Assembly (NCBI RefSeq): GCF_025345565.1
Contig: NZ_CP054475.1
Span: 1,704,448 to 1,768,447 of the forward strand
DNA from: Thalassolituus hydrocarboniclasticus
Lineage (GTDB): Bacteria > Pseudomonadota > Gammaproteobacteria > Pseudomonadales > Oceanobacteraceae
DNA length: 64,000 nt
Direction of reading: 5' to 3'
Shown: in pieces, positions 33,772 through 43,940 of the stretch
How positions within the stretch are numbered: the first letter of the stretch is position 1
Layout of the letters: each line of letters starts with the position of its first letter
Program-made: the position numbers and the translations under genes
The notes under the pieces: generated by a model
What the model saw: only the letters and a program-made list of their open reading frames with translations
Told to the model about the DNA's origin: nothing
The model's database searches: none

Positions 33772-35268
33772 ATGAATTATCTGATGACGGTCGAAAAATT
33801 TAATCTGTTTAATTTCAGCGGTAAGATGAAAGTACTTCATCTTAGCTGGATCGCATTTTTTATTACCTTTGTTGTGTGGTTTAACCATGCGCCCATGCTG
33901 CAGGCGATTGCCGCCAGTCTGGGGCTGAGCGCTGCGGAAGTTAAAACACTGCTGATTCTTAACGTCGCGCTGACCATTCCGGCACGGGTTATTATTGGCA
34001 TGCTGACGGATCGTTTTGGTCCGCGTATTGTGTATTCTCTGCTGCTGGCCCTGTGTTCTGTTCCCTGTTTTATGTTTGCCCTGGCTGATGATTTTACCCA
34101 GGCCGCGATTGCCCGTTTTCTGCTGGGATTTATCGGTGCCGGTTTTGTGATTGGTATCCGTATGGTCAGTGAATGGTTTCCGGCTAACGAGCTGGGAACG
34201 GCCGAAGGTATTTACGGTGGTTGGGGTAACTTCGGCTCTGCGGCGGCGGCATTCACCTTGCCGGTTATTGCGCTGTTATTTGGCGGCGACGATGGCTGGC
34301 GTTATGCCATTGCTCTGACCGGTGTGCTTAGCCTGCTGTTCAGCGTTATTTATTATCGTAATGTTTCGGATACACCGAAAGGCTCTACCTACTTTAAGCC
34401 AAAGCATGTTGGTGCGCTGGAAGTCACCAGTAAAGGCGATTTTTTCTTTCTGCTGGTGATGAAGGTGCCTATGTATGCGGCGCTGGCATTATTGGCATGG
34501 AAGCTGTCTCCGGCGGGTGTCAGCATGCTGACCGATATCATGGCAGTGGGGATTTATATCGGCCTGGTGCTGTTGTATCTGTACGATGTCAGCCATGTCT
34601 GGAATGTTAATAAAACGGTTTTCAAAGAACCGGTTGCTGAAATTCATCGTTATAAATTCCGTCAGGTGGCGGTGCTGAATATTCTGTATTTTGCCACCTT
34701 CGGTTCTGAACTGGCGGTTATTTCCATGCTACCGCTGTTTTTTGCCGAAACATTTGAACTGACACCGGTTATGGCCGGCATGGTGGCTTCGGCTTATGCC
34801 TTTATGAACCTGATGTCACGTCCGGGGGGCGGTTGGTTGTCGGATAAATTCGGCCGTAAGCCAACCCTGCTGATTCTGACCCTGGGTCTGGCCATTGGTT
34901 ACTGTGCGATGGCCATGGTCGACAGCAGCTGGCCTTTGTGGCTTGCCGTTGTTGCGGCAATGGCCTGTTCGTTCTTTGTTCAGTCCGGCGAAGGTGCTGT
35001 GTTTGCTGTCGTGCCATTAATCAAACGCCGTCTGACCGGGCAGATTGCCGGTATGACCGGAGCCTACGGTAATGTTGGTGCCGTGACCTATTTAACGGTG
35101 TTGTCATTCGTGGATTATTCAACTTTCTTTATGGTGATCGCGGCGACGGCTGTCGTGGGCTTTATTGCTCTGTTGGCCATGGAAGAACCAGCAGGCCATA
35201 TTGCTGAGGTGCGCGATGATGGTACGGTTGAAATGATTGATGTGAACTCTGCTGCAACGGCGCGCTGA
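33772..35268 (+). CDS. NarK/NasA-type nitrate/nitrite transporter (MFS)
   Basis: A 498-residue major facilitator with 12 membrane segments. The two nitrate signatures of the NNP family are present: [16 protein letters not shown] in TM5 and [13 protein letters not shown] in TM11. The MFS loop [14 protein letters not shown] and its counterpart [11 protein letters not shown] are also clear, and the TM2 arginine (PARVIIG) that binds nitrate is present. It moves nitrate or nitrite across the inner membrane. An ATG four codons later (33784) is an alternative start. It lies between nirBD and the kinase gene, as in the Pseudomonas aeruginosa nitrate cluster. Confidence 0.95.
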   Translation: MNYLMTVEKFNLFNFSGKMKVLHLSWIAFFITFVVWFNHAPMLQAIAASLGLSAAEVKTLLILNVALTIPARVIIGMLTDRFGPRIVYSLLLALCSVPCFMFALADDFTQAAIARFLLGFIGAGFVIGIRMVSEWFPANELGTAEGIYGGWGNFGSAAAAFTLPVIALLFGGDDGWRYAIALTGVLSLLFSVIYYRNVSDTPKGSTYFKPKHVGALEVTSKGDFFFLLVMKVPMYAALALLAWKLSPAGVSMLTDIMAVGIYIGLVLLYLYDVSHVWNVNKTVFKEPVAEIHRYKFRQVAVLNILYFATFGSELAVISMLPLFFAETFELTPVMAGMVASAYAFMNLMSRPGGGWLSDKFGRKPTLLILTLGLAIGYCAMAMVDSSWPLWLAVVAAMACSFFVQSGEGAVFAVVPLIKRRLTGQIAGMTGAYGNVGAVTYLTVLSFVDYSTFFMVIAATAVVGFIALLAMEEPAGHIAEVRDDGTVEMIDVNSAATAR

Positions 35269-35490
35269 GTTATAAGTATAACGATCGGGCGAACCAGACA
35301 TACGGTGACAGCAGGTGCTTACCTTCCTTCATCAGTTGTGCCGTGTTTGGATATATCGCCTATTGCGCTGTTGCGCACTGTGTAAAACGGGGCTGATATT
35401 AATGGCTACAGGGCAACCCTCTCATGCTTTGTGATTCATTATCGGTATGTCGTTTTACACAGGTTTTTTATTGCAGACCGTTGGGCTCTG

Positions 35491-37341
35491 ATGCCTGACT
35501 CCGAGACATCTATGCAGACTGACAGAGCATTAAACAAGGAATATGGTCTTGCCACTGAAGGTGACATTATCCGTCGGCCTTCTGCCAAACGCCTGATGGT
35601 CACGCTGGGCGGCTACTCTTCTGCAGGCCCGAAAGACGAAAATCAGGATGCCTTTGCCGCTTGTCTCACCACCCAGGAGCATTATAAAGGGGTGGCCCTG
35701 TGTGTCGCCGACGGTGTCAGCTGCAGCGAGCATGCGCAGCAGGCAAGCACCACCAGTGTGACGCATTTTCTGCAGGATTATTACAGCACGCCCGACAGCT
35801 GGGATGTAAAAACTGCAGCAGGAAGAGTTTTATCGTCACTGAATGCCTGGCTGTATCATCACGGTCAGCAGGCCAGTGCCCGCCATAACAGTCTGGTGAC
35901 GACCTTCAGTGGGCTGATTTTAAAATCCAATACTGCGCATTTACTGCATGTCGGCGACAGCCGGATTTATCGTTTGCGGGACGGTATGCTTGAGTTGCTG
36001 ACCCGCGATCATAATCATCAGCAGGGTGGGTGTCAGTATCTTAGCCGGGCGCTGGGCATGGATACCCATCTGGAAGTCGATTATCAGACTCAGCCCCTGC
36101 AACAGGGAGATGTATTTATGCTCACCAGCGATGGTGTGCATGGTTTTTTAACCGCCCAGCAATTACAGCAGACTCTGAATAATGCGTTGCAGGCTGCAAC
36201 CGGCAGCCACGGAATCAATCAGTATCAGCTGGAACAATGCAGCAAACAGCTGGTGCAACAGGCTTTGGCTCAGGGCGGCGACGACAATGCAACCTGCTGT
36301 CTGCTGGTGGTTGAACAATTACCGCAGACCAATCTGGAAGAGGCGCACCGCACTTTGTGTGAGCGGGTGATTCCGCCGGTAATGAAAACCGGCGATAAAA
36401 TTGATCATTTTCAGATACAGGAAATTCTGTATGCCGGTACGCGCAGCCATGTTTATCGGGTGCGTAACCTACGCGATAACAAAGATTATGTATTAAAAGC
36501 ACCGTCGCTGAATTTTCAGGATGATCTGGTTTATCTTGAGGGTTTTGTGCGCGAGCAATGGGTTGGCAGCCGGGTCGATCATCCGAATATTATGAAGATT
36601 TACCCGCCACTGGATAACAGCCGCTTTCTTTATCATATTTGTGAAAAGCTGGATGGCGACAGCCTGCGCCAGTGGTTGCATGACCACCCGGCTCCGTCTG
36701 CTGCCGATGTGCGTAAGCTCACAGGACAATTAATTCATGCCCTGCGGGCATTTCAGCGATTGGGCATGGTGCACCGTGATTTAAAGCCTGAAAATGTGCT
36801 GGTTGACCGCGATGGTGGTATTAAATTAATTGATTTTGGCACCGTTCAGGTGCGCGGCCTGGCAGAAATTAACAGCGCTGTTAAAGAAGAATGTCCGCAG
36901 GGATCGGTTAACTATATTGCACCCGAAACTGTTCTTGGTACGACAGGCCTGTACAATGCCAGCCATCAGAGTGACTTATTTTCGCTGGGCGTTATGGTCT
37001 ATGAGCTGTTCAGCGGTGCGCAGCCTTTTGCGATGGAGCAGGTACACCGGCGCGGAGCGAGATCGTTTTCGCAATGGCGTTACACGTCGCTGTTGCAGCA
37101 TCGTCCGGACTTGCCGCTGTGGCTGGATCTCTGTATTCAGAAAGCCTGTGAACCCAATCCGGCAGAGCGTTATCAGGCTTATTCTGAATTCTGGACCGAC
37201 CTGCATCAGCCGAATGCTTCGCTGCAGCGGCAATACCGGCAAAAGCCGTTACTGGAGCGTAACCCACTGCGTTTCTGGCAAATACTCAGTGGGCTTTTAC
37301 TGCTTGTGATTATTGTACAGACGCTGATTTTTTCCGGCTGA
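35491..37341 (+). CDS. Bifunctional PP2C phosphatase-Ser/Thr protein kinase
   Basis: A 616-residue fusion. The N-terminal PP2C domain (about 20-270) has SAGPKDENQDAFA, VADGVSCSEHA, LHVGDSRIYRL, TSDGVHGF and GGDDNATCC, giving all metal-binding aspartates. The kinase domain (about 310-570) has a degenerate glycine loop (LYAGTRSHVYRV), catalytic Lys in YVLKAPS, MVHRDLKPENVL, IDFGTVQV and SVNYIAPE. A C-terminal membrane helix (IILSGLLLLVIIVQTLIF-like) anchors it. The same fusion type lies in nitrate assimilation clusters of pseudomonads next to nirB and nasA. Its target is unknown. An ATG at 35512 is an alternative start. Confidence 0.94.
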   Translation: MPDSETSMQTDRALNKEYGLATEGDIIRRPSAKRLMVTLGGYSSAGPKDENQDAFAACLTTQEHYKGVALCVADGVSCSEHAQQASTTSVTHFLQDYYSTPDSWDVKTAAGRVLSSLNAWLYHHGQQASARHNSLVTTFSGLILKSNTAHLLHVGDSRIYRLRDGMLELLTRDHNHQQGGCQYLSRALGMDTHLEVDYQTQPLQQGDVFMLTSDGVHGFLTAQQLQQTLNNALQAATGSHGINQYQLEQCSKQLVQQALAQGGDDNATCCLLVVEQLPQTNLEEAHRTLCERVIPPVMKTGDKIDHFQIQEILYAGTRSHVYRVRNLRDNKDYVLKAPSLNFQDDLVYLEGFVREQWVGSRVDHPNIMKIYPPLDNSRFLYHICEKLDGDSLRQWLHDHPAPSAADVRKLTGQLIHALRAFQRLGMVHRDLKPENVLVDRDGGIKLIDFGTVQVRGLAEINSAVKEECPQGSVNYIAPETVLGTTGLYNASHQSDLFSLGVMVYELFSGAQPFAMEQVHRRGARSFSQWRYTSLLQHRPDLPLWLDLCIQKACEPNPAERYQAYSEFWTDLHQPNASLQRQYRQKPLLERNPLRFWQILSGLLLLVIIVQTLIFSG

Positions 37342-37343
37342 TT

Positions 37344-37365
37344 CAGGGCCTGTCAACAGGCCCTG
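37344..37365. terminator. Hairpin between convergent kinase and EamA genes
   Basis: CAGGGCCTG-TCAA-CAGGCCCTG, a perfect 9-bp stem, lies between the stops of the kinase-phosphatase and the EamA transporter. It probably ends both messages, though no T-tract is attached. Confidence 0.55.
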
Positions 37366-37373
37366 ATCGCAGA

Positions 37374-38342
37374 TCAGCGCTTTGCACTTTTCATCGCACA
37401 CATCACCATCAACACTATCAGCGCGCAAAAGAACAGTTGAGCGACAGTAATGCTGTCACGCAGCATCAGGCTGATAAATGCCAGGGTAAAAAACGGCTGC
37501 AGCAATTGCAGCTGACTGATTTTGGCAACCCCCGCCGTCGCCAGACTGCGATACCAGAAACGAAAGCCCCATAGCTGGCTGATCAGCCCCAGATAAAGCA
37601 GGGCAGACAGGCTGATGGCCAGGTTCTGCGGCTGCATCTTTTGCACTTCCTCAGCCCACAAACTACCCCATACCAGCGCCGCCGCTGGCAAATATAAAAC
37701 CACCATCCAGCAAATGGTTTGCCAGCCACCAATCATTGCGGCGGCTTTGGCTCCGGCGCTGTAACCCAGACCGCCAAACAGCAGGGTGGCGATCAGAGTC
37801 AGCACATGTTGTGGCTCAAAAGCAGGCAGACTGCCGATGGTGGTGATCACATAACCGGCGAGCAGGCTGCAACCGACAACGGAAAAAAACCAGAAGCGTG
37901 GCGGATGACGTTCGCCCTGCAGCAGGGTGGCCAGTAACGAGGTCACCAGCGGCAGGCCGGCCAGTACCACGCCCATATCCGCCGCGGGTATCCGGGTAAG
38001 GCTGAGGCTCAGTAAATACGGAAAGCCCAGTACCACACCAACACCGGCCAGCAGCAACCAGGGCAACGCCTGCAGCGGCGGACGTTGCCAGCCATTAATA
38101 ACGATGACAACCCAGGCCGTCAGGCCGGCGATGACGGCGCGGCTGGCGGCAATAAACTCGGCTGAAAAGCTGTTCAGTGCGACCTGAGTCATCGGAATAG
38201 TGAGGGCAAACAACATCACCGCAAACAAGGCCTGATGTACGGCACTGAATACGGGGATCGCGAATTTTCCGGGTTTGCTGTTAGCGGGTAAATTTGTCCT
38301 GCTGTCAGGAGGAGAAGGAATGGTCAGAGATGGATTTTGCAT
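37374..38342 (-). CDS. EamA/DMT-family transporter
   Basis: A 322-residue protein with ten predicted membrane segments in two EamA repeats (AASRAVIAGLTAWVVIVING and ISLSALLYLGLISQLWGFRF). The drug/metabolite transporter superfamily exports amino acids, purines or similar small molecules. The ATG at 38342 follows AAAGG at 6 bases; a longer frame with 15 more residues exists. It is divergent from a MocR regulator, the usual arrangement when MocR controls a transporter. Confidence 0.88.
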   Translation of the reverse strand: MQNPSLTIPSPPDSRTNLPANSKPGKFAIPVFSAVHQALFAVMLFALTIPMTQVALNSFSAEFIAASRAVIAGLTAWVVIVINGWQRPPLQALPWLLLAGVGVVLGFPYLLSLSLTRIPAADMGVVLAGLPLVTSLLATLLQGERHPPRFWFFSVVGCSLLAGYVITTIGSLPAFEPQHVLTLIATLLFGGLGYSAGAKAAAMIGGWQTICWMVVLYLPAAALVWGSLWAEEVQKMQPQNLAISLSALLYLGLISQLWGFRFWYRSLATAGVAKISQLQLLQPFFTLAFISLMLRDSITVAQLFFCALIVLMVMCAMKSAKR

Positions 38343-38435
38343 ACATGGCCTTTGTGCTGAATCGATGGATAACTGATGAATCATCATGCCGTGCTGTGGG
38401 TTACGGCAGCAGACGCAGGCCGGGAGAGAAGCAGC

Positions 38436-38506
38436 GGTACAGTAGCGCTGCTATTGGCAACTGTACTGGAATGAATTGGCCAAACTGTATCGGTTGGCGG
38501 TACAGT
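38436..38506. promoter_or_regulatory. Four GGTACAGT boxes between EamA and mocR
   Basis: The divergent region has two direct boxes GGTACAGT (38436-38443 and 38499-38506) and two in reverse orientation, AACTGTAC (38459-38466) and AACTGTAT (38483-38490). Repeated direct and inverted boxes like these are typical of MocR-type operators, where the dimer bridges distant sites. Confidence 0.6.
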
Positions 38507-38545
38507 TGTTTCTTTAGAATGCGCTTTGTCAGTGAGTAATTGGCC

Positions 38546-40081
38546 ATGGAGCCTATTCCACGCCGCCGATTCTATGCAGCCGTCAGTGCTCAGGAGTTCA
38601 CCGTGTTACAGCGCCAGACAGAACAACCCCTTTATCAGCAACTGGCTGGCCGGGTGGCGGAGGATATCCGCGCCGGTGTGTTTGCCGCCGGCAGCAAAGT
38701 GCCCAGTGTGCGTAAACTGGCAGGGCAGTATGGCGTGAGTATTTCGACGGTTACTCAGGCCTATGCCTGGCTTGAGGATCAGGGCTGGATTTCGGCCCGG
38801 CCACAATCGGGTTATTTTGTCCGTGGTCATGTCTCTCCGGCCGAGCAGCAGACACCACCGTTATCGGCAGGTGATAAACCCAGTGCTGTTACCAAGGCTG
38901 AATTTATTAATGGCATGCTGACCAAAATCAATCGTCCGGCCATGATCAATCTCGGTGCTGCGATTCCGCGTCCGGACTGGTTACCGCAGCGGGTGCTGCA
39001 GACCCATATTCAGAAAGTCAGTCGTTTTCATTCTGCCGAAGTATTTGATTATTTATTTTCACCCGGTCTGGAAGAGCTGCGTAATCAGGTTGCGGTACGT
39101 ATGCGCGATGTGAATGTGCGTTGTCAGGCGGATGATATCGTTATTACCCATGGCTGTGCCGAAGCGCTGGCCCTGTGTTTACGGGCTGTTACGAACCCCG
39201 GTGATCTGGTCGCGGTTGAATCGCCCTGTTATTACGGCTTTTTGCAGACCGCCGATATGCTGGGGCTGAAGATTATTGAAATACCCACCGACCCACAGCA
39301 GGGCATGAGTGTCGAGGCACTGCAGCTGGCATTACAGCAGTGGCCGGTAAAAGTGATTCAGGTCAGCAGCCGTTATTCCAATCCGACCGGTTGCAGTATG
39401 CCAGTAGAGCAACAGAAAAAACTGGTGGCACTGGCCAGCCAGTATCAGGTGCCGGTGATTGAAGATGATGTTTATGGTGAAACGGGATACCCGGTTGCAC
39501 GTGGACAGACTCAGTCACCGGCTTCGGTACTCAAGACCTACGACCGTGAAGGTATGGTGCTGTACTGCTCGTCGTTTTCCAAAACGGTTTCGGCCGGCTT
39601 GCGTGTGGGCTGGTGCATCCCCGGCCGCTGGTACCGGCAGGTAACAGAACGGCAGACATTTACCACCTTTTCGGCGGCGAGCCTGTCACAATACGCGATG
39701 CTGTCGTATCTGCAGAACGGCCACTACGACCGCCATCTGCGTCAGTTCCGGGTGCGTGCCGCGAACAGTATGCAGCGTTTTATTCATGCCATTCGTCAGT
39801 ATTTTCCTGCCGAAACTCGGGTGAGTGAGCCTGCCGGAGGATTTATTCTCTGGGTCTGTTTACCCGAAGGCGTCAGCGCAATGGATCTGCATTATGAAGC
39901 AGCACAGCGTTCGGTGATTATTATTCCCGGCGATGTATTTTCCAATACGGAGCATTTTTCTAATTATATCCGTATTAATACAGCCATTACCTGGAGCGTG
40001 GATGTGGAGGAGTCAATAAAGATGCTGGCGCAGCTGGTGAAAAGACAGCAGCAAAAATACAGTGGCAGTGTGGGAGCCTAG
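38546..40081 (+). CDS. MocR-type GntR regulator with aminotransferase domain
   Basis: A 511-residue protein. The winged helix is at about 25-95 ([39 protein letters not shown]). The fold-type I aminotransferase-like domain is at about 140-495 with the PLP lysine in [16 protein letters not shown] and the PLP-binding [12 protein letters not shown] and IEDDVYGE segments. MocR proteins sense PLP-bound ligands and usually control a divergent gene; here that is the EamA transporter. An in-frame TTG at 38540 is an alternative start. The SMR gene follows after 1 base. Confidence 0.94.
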   Translation: MEPIPRRRFYAAVSAQEFTVLQRQTEQPLYQQLAGRVAEDIRAGVFAAGSKVPSVRKLAGQYGVSISTVTQAYAWLEDQGWISARPQSGYFVRGHVSPAEQQTPPLSAGDKPSAVTKAEFINGMLTKINRPAMINLGAAIPRPDWLPQRVLQTHIQKVSRFHSAEVFDYLFSPGLEELRNQVAVRMRDVNVRCQADDIVITHGCAEALALCLRAVTNPGDLVAVESPCYYGFLQTADMLGLKIIEIPTDPQQGMSVEALQLALQQWPVKVIQVSSRYSNPTGCSMPVEQQKKLVALASQYQVPVIEDDVYGETGYPVARGQTQSPASVLKTYDREGMVLYCSSFSKTVSAGLRVGWCIPGRWYRQVTERQTFTTFSAASLSQYAMLSYLQNGHYDRHLRQFRVRAANSMQRFIHAIRQYFPAETRVSEPAGGFILWVCLPEGVSAMDLHYEAAQRSVIIIPGDVFSNTEHFSNYIRINTAITWSVDVEESIKMLAQLVKRQQQKYSGSVGA

Positions 40082-40082
40082 T

Positions 40083-40415
40083 ATGAATACCTGGTGGATT
40101 CTGGCGATTGCGATTATCGCCGAAGTGATCGCAACCTCGGCGTTAAAAGTCAGCGAAGGTTTTACCCGTTTAATTCCTTCGCTGGTGGTGGTGGTTGGTT
40201 ATGGCATTGCCTTTTATGGTTTGGCCCTGACATTAAAAACCATTCCGGTCGGCGTTGCTTATGCTATCTGGTCGGGCATGGGCATTGTTCTGGTTACCCT
40301 GATTGGCTGGTTTTTATTCGATCAGAAACTCGATCCGGCGGCTATTATCGGTATGGTGCTGATTGTTGCCGGGGTCGTGGTGATGAATGTTTTTTCTGCC
40401 AGTAGCGGTCACTGA
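40083..40415 (+). CDS. Small multidrug resistance (EmrE-type) exporter
   Basis: A 110-residue, four-helix SMR protein. The essential membrane glutamate is in [13 protein letters not shown] (E14), and TM3 carries [13 protein letters not shown], both as in EmrE. It exports quaternary cations in exchange for protons. It starts two bases after the mocR stop codon and is probably co-transcribed. Confidence 0.95.
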   Translation: MNTWWILAIAIIAEVIATSALKVSEGFTRLIPSLVVVVGYGIAFYGLALTLKTIPVGVAYAIWSGMGIVLVTLIGWFLFDQKLDPAAIIGMVLIVAGVVVMNVFSASSGH

Positions 40416-40433
40416 TAATCTTTCAGCACCGTA

Positions 40434-41702
40434 TCAACAATACGCCTGGCCGAATAATAATGTTGGCCGCAGAGCGGTAACGCTGTCACCCTGTTGCATT
40501 AATTCATAATACCAGTGGCTGTCGGCGACATCGCCGACACACAGGGCCCCGACGATACGCTCATCGCGCAACAGTATTTTCTTATAAATACCCGCATGCT
40601 CATCCAGTAGTTGCAGAACTTCTGTGCTGCTGTCTGCTTCAAACTGACCGATGCTGTGAATATCGACACCGGATACTTTTAATTTGGTTAAATGCTCGCG
40701 CTCCTCATACGACAACAGAGGATCGGCAGTGCTTAATCTCTGCTGCTGACCGGTTTGATATTGCTGGTGCAGTTGGCGTGCAAGGATGCTGGCCTGTTCC
40801 CAGATAGGAGCGACCAGACCATAGGTATTGCCATTAAATTCGCAGCATTCGCCTAATGCATAAATATGCGGATGACTGGTACGCATCAATGCATCTACCT
40901 GAATCCCCTGACTACAACGGATGCCGGCACTTTCTGCCAGTTCTTTATTGGCAATAATACCGGTGGCAAATACCACCAGATCGGTATTCAGCTGTTGCTG
41001 ACTATTACTGTCCGCCTGTTCAAACTGAATAGTATTGATGTGCAGCTTTGGCGCATTGCTGCTGCACAAGTTAAGCGGGGTGCAGCCGGTGCATACATCA
41101 ATGCCACGGTTAAGCAGTTCTTTTTCCAGTAATGCCGACGCTGTGGCATCCAGCTGGCGGTTCATCAAAACAGGATTACGGTGCAGCAGGGTTACCTGAA
41201 TGCCGTGGCTGCGAAGTCCCGTGGCGGCTTCTACCCCTAATAACCCGGCGCCAATCACGGTAGCGTGTTGTATATCCGGCAAGCGTGCAAACATGGTGTC
41301 AACATCACGCAGACTGCGGAAACCAACAACATTGCTTGCATCTGCACCGGGAATATCAGGCACAAAAGAACGGGAGCCGGTGGCTAGTATCAGCGCATCA
41401 TAAGCAAAATGGTCACCACCGGAACAGATAACCTGCTGGGTTAGCGTATCAATGCGTTCAACATTCTGATTCAGATAAACAGCAATACGCCGGCTCTGAT
41501 ACCAGTCTTTATCATGCGGAGTAATGGCATTTAACGTTGTTTCGCCGGCCAGCAGTGGTGAGAGCATAATGCGATTGTAATGGGCCACAGGTTCATCGCT
41601 CAGAACCTGAATAGCGCTGAACGGATGGTTCTCGCCCAGTTGCTCCAGTACCCGGTTGGCTGCCAGACCATTGCCAATAATCACCAGAATGTTTGTCGCC
41701 AT
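40434..41702 (-). CDS. Assimilatory nitrate reductase NADH/FAD electron-transfer subunit
   Basis: A 422-residue flavoprotein closely patterned on the N-terminal part of NirB: ILVIIGNGLAANRVLEQLG for FAD, ALILATGSRSFVPDIPG, and ATVIGAGLLGVEAATGL for NADH, with PHIYALGECCEFNG near the C-terminus. It lacks the siroheme domains and any BFD cluster. By comparison with Klebsiella NasC it should feed electrons to NasA. The ATG at 41702 has AAGGAG upstream. It is the last gene of the nrtABD-porin operon, while its presumed partner nasA lies 12 kb away. Confidence 0.9.
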   Translation of the reverse strand: MATNILVIIGNGLAANRVLEQLGENHPFSAIQVLSDEPVAHYNRIMLSPLLAGETTLNAITPHDKDWYQSRRIAVYLNQNVERIDTLTQQVICSGGDHFAYDALILATGSRSFVPDIPGADASNVVGFRSLRDVDTMFARLPDIQHATVIGAGLLGVEAATGLRSHGIQVTLLHRNPVLMNRQLDATASALLEKELLNRGIDVCTGCTPLNLCSSNAPKLHINTIQFEQADSNSQQQLNTDLVVFATGIIANKELAESAGIRCSQGIQVDALMRTSHPHIYALGECCEFNGNTYGLVAPIWEQASILARQLHQQYQTGQQQRLSTADPLLSYEEREHLTKLKVSGVDIHSIGQFEADSSTEVLQLLDEHAGIYKKILLRDERIVGALCVGDVADSHWYYELMQQGDSVTALRPTLLFGQAYC

Positions 41703-41724
41703 GTTCTGTCTCCTTCGCTGACAG

Positions 41725-41750
41725 ATGGCGGTACCACAGGGCACCGCCAT
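41725..41750 (-). other. Intercistronic hairpin before the FAD subunit gene
   Basis: ATGGCGGT (41725-41732) pairs with ACCGCCAT (41743-41750) in the 84-base gap between the porin and FAD reductase genes. It has no U-tract. It may set relative expression within the operon. Confidence 0.4.
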
Positions 41751-41786
41751 ATTGCTTTAAGACTGAGTATTAAGGCTGATGCTTAA

Positions 41787-42962
41787 TCAGAATTTTGCTT
41801 CCAGCCACAGCCAGGCTTTGTCGCTGTCGGTGCCGGTATCACCGGCGCTGTAGGCGGCGTATTTCACACCAGCGCTGTAATGCTCAGCAAAGCTTTTAGC
41901 GGCGAGAAAATTAACCTCACTGCCTTTATCATCACTGCCTTCGTCAGTGCTGTAGTCATGGTACATGGCCAGCAATTTGACACCGGCGACGGCACCCGTG
42001 GCTTTAATATAGGTATCACTCAGACCATCGGCCGGAGTTACCAGGAATTTGTCTGCCCAGCCATTAAACGCATGTTTGGTGGCTAACGGGGTCTGGAATC
42101 CATAGGCGCCGTCATCACTGCCAAGGGTTTCATTGCCCAGTGCGAGAGTAATGCCGGATAACACCACGCCGCCTTCCAGGGCATAATAACCGGCATCAAA
42201 ATCATCGCTGGATTGGGTGGCAAATTCAGCACTGTAAATCAGGTTAATATCATTGACGGCCGTTTTTCCGGCAAAGCGCACACCATAGGTATCCAGCTTG
42301 GCGTCACTGTCGTCATCCTTTAATAAATAGGCGTAACCGGTCAGGTTTCCGGCTTTGAGTCCGGAGTAGGTGGCATTAAGTAAATGGCTGGTAACGTCGG
42401 CATCAAATTTACGCAGAATACCGTTCACCTGATCGATGTAAGCGTATTGAAGGTTAAGATCGCCGGTTTTATAGCCTGCTTTTAGCGCATCAAACGTTTG
42501 TTCATTCTGACGCCAGCCGACATTACCGACGAAGCGGGCATTATCGAGAATAATACGCTGACGACCGGCTACAAGGCTGAAGCCATCTTTGCTGTAGCTG
42601 ATCTGGGCACGGTTGATCTCGGTGTTCTCCGGATCGGCAACGGTATCATAATCGGTATTTTCCGGAGCATAGTCGTCGATAACTGCGCGTACATCTTCAA
42701 TTTCGTACAGCACTTTAAAGCCGTTGAAATCGGCTGTTTCGTACCCCAGGCGTGAACGCAGAGTGAGTGCCGTGGCAGAGTCTTTATCGGCAGCATCGTC
42801 ATCATCAACGCTTTCATAGCGCAGGCGAAGATCAATAATGGCGTCACCTTTTTTCAGCATATCAACAGCCGTCTCTTCTGCCAGTACACTCTGACTGAAG
42901 ACAAGCTGGCTGATGGCTAAACTCAGGGCAGTAGCTGACAACGTTTTTTTTGTTTGCATCAT
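41787..42962 (-). CDS. Outer-membrane porin of the alginate-export type
   Basis: A 391-residue exported protein with signal peptide (TALSLAISQLVFSQSVLA). Alternating beta strands with aromatic girdles follow throughout (LRLRYESVDDDDA, NLQYAYIDQVN, LIYSAEFATQS), and a terminal phenylalanine (WLWLEAKF) serves assembly of beta barrels. It resembles the alginate_export family of barrels. Position between nrtD and the FAD subunit gene suggests it brings nitrate across the outer membrane; that is inference. A second ATG one codon in is possible. Confidence 0.85.
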   Translation of the reverse strand: MMQTKKTLSATALSLAISQLVFSQSVLAEETAVDMLKKGDAIIDLRLRYESVDDDDAADKDSATALTLRSRLGYETADFNGFKVLYEIEDVRAVIDDYAPENTDYDTVADPENTEINRAQISYSKDGFSLVAGRQRIILDNARFVGNVGWRQNEQTFDALKAGYKTGDLNLQYAYIDQVNGILRKFDADVTSHLLNATYSGLKAGNLTGYAYLLKDDDSDAKLDTYGVRFAGKTAVNDINLIYSAEFATQSSDDFDAGYYALEGGVVLSGITLALGNETLGSDDGAYGFQTPLATKHAFNGWADKFLVTPADGLSDTYIKATGAVAGVKLLAMYHDYSTDEGSDDKGSEVNFLAAKSFAEHYSAGVKYAAYSAGDTGTDSDKAWLWLEAKF

Positions 42963-42986
42963 TCTTTCTCCGGTATTTGATTAAAA

Positions 42987-43925
42987 TCAGGCAGTTTTTA
43001 ACTGGTTAGCTTTATCCTGATCCGGTGTATGAGCATGGGAATGCCCGGCCGGGGTGTTTATCGCGCGGGTTTCATTATTTTCTTTTATTATTTGGGAACC
43101 TGAGACCTGACCATGGGGTTGCGTGGCAGGCAGGCTGTCATCAGTCTTACGCTGTTTTTCATAAAGGAAACTCAGCACCTGATGGCGGTAATGGTTGTAG
43201 CGTGGGTCATCAGCTAACTGCAGGCGGTTACGTGGCCGCTCCAGATCGATGTCCAGAATTTCACCGATGGTAGCGGCGGGGCCGTTGGTCATCATAACGA
43301 TGCGGTCAGACAGTAAGACCGCTTCATCGACATCATGGGTAATCATAATGACGGTGTTATTCAGCTCTTTCTGGATGTCCATTAATGAATCCTGAAGGTG
43401 CGCACGCGTCAGGGCGTCGAGTGCACCAAAAGGCTCATCCATTAATAACACCTGAGGCTCCATCGCCAGTGCCCGGGCGATGCCCACGCGTTGCTTCATG
43501 CCACCGGAAATTTCATCCGGACGTTTATGCATGGCATGGGTCATATGCACCAGCTCCAGATTGTGCTCAATCCAGGCTTTCATTTCGGCTTTGGATTTTT
43601 TGCCACGGAATACCTGTTTTACTGCCAGCTCGACATTTTCATAAGCACTGAGCCAGGGCAGCAGGGAGTGGTTCTGAAAAACCACCGCACGTTCAGGACC
43701 TGGCTCGTTCACTTCTTTACCATTCAGAACTACGCCGCCTTCGGTTGCCTGCAGCAGACCGGCAACAATATTCAGCACGGTGGATTTGCCGCAGCCGGAG
43801 TGGCCGATCAGTGAAATATACTCACCTTTATTAATCTTAAGATCGACACTCTGCAACGCGCGGAAACTGCCTTTTGCGGTGCTGAATTCAATACCTACCT
43901 GAGTCAGTTCGAGTAGTGGGTTCAT
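42987..43925 (-). CDS. nrtD: Nitrate ABC transporter ATP-binding protein
   Basis: A 312-residue ATPase: Walker A GHSGCGKST, signature ISGGMKQRVGIARALA, Walker B VLLMDEPFGALD, and ITHDVDEAVLLSDR. This is the NrtD/SsuB/TauB subgroup used for nitrate, sulfonate and taurine. A C-terminal tail of about 50 residues is polar with a His-rich AGHSHAHT stretch and no counterpart in the core domain. Energises uptake through NrtB. In the operon nrtA-nrtB-nrtD-porin-FAD subunit. Confidence 0.95.
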   Translation of the reverse strand: MNPLLELTQVGIEFSTAKGSFRALQSVDLKINKGEYISLIGHSGCGKSTVLNIVAGLLQATEGGVVLNGKEVNEPGPERAVVFQNHSLLPWLSAYENVELAVKQVFRGKKSKAEMKAWIEHNLELVHMTHAMHKRPDEISGGMKQRVGIARALAMEPQVLLMDEPFGALDALTRAHLQDSLMDIQKELNNTVIMITHDVDEAVLLSDRIVMMTNGPAATIGEILDIDLERPRNRLQLADDPRYNHYRHQVLSFLYEKQRKTDDSLPATQPHGQVSGSQIIKENNETRAINTPAGHSHAHTPDQDKANQLKTA

Positions 43926-43940
43926 AATTTTCTCCGATTC

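Noticed and set aside
37344-37365. Second copy of the MITE end near GGGCCTGT
   Set aside because: Only eight bases agree with the MITE terminal repeat and they form a short hairpin between convergent genes, so a terminator is the simpler reading.
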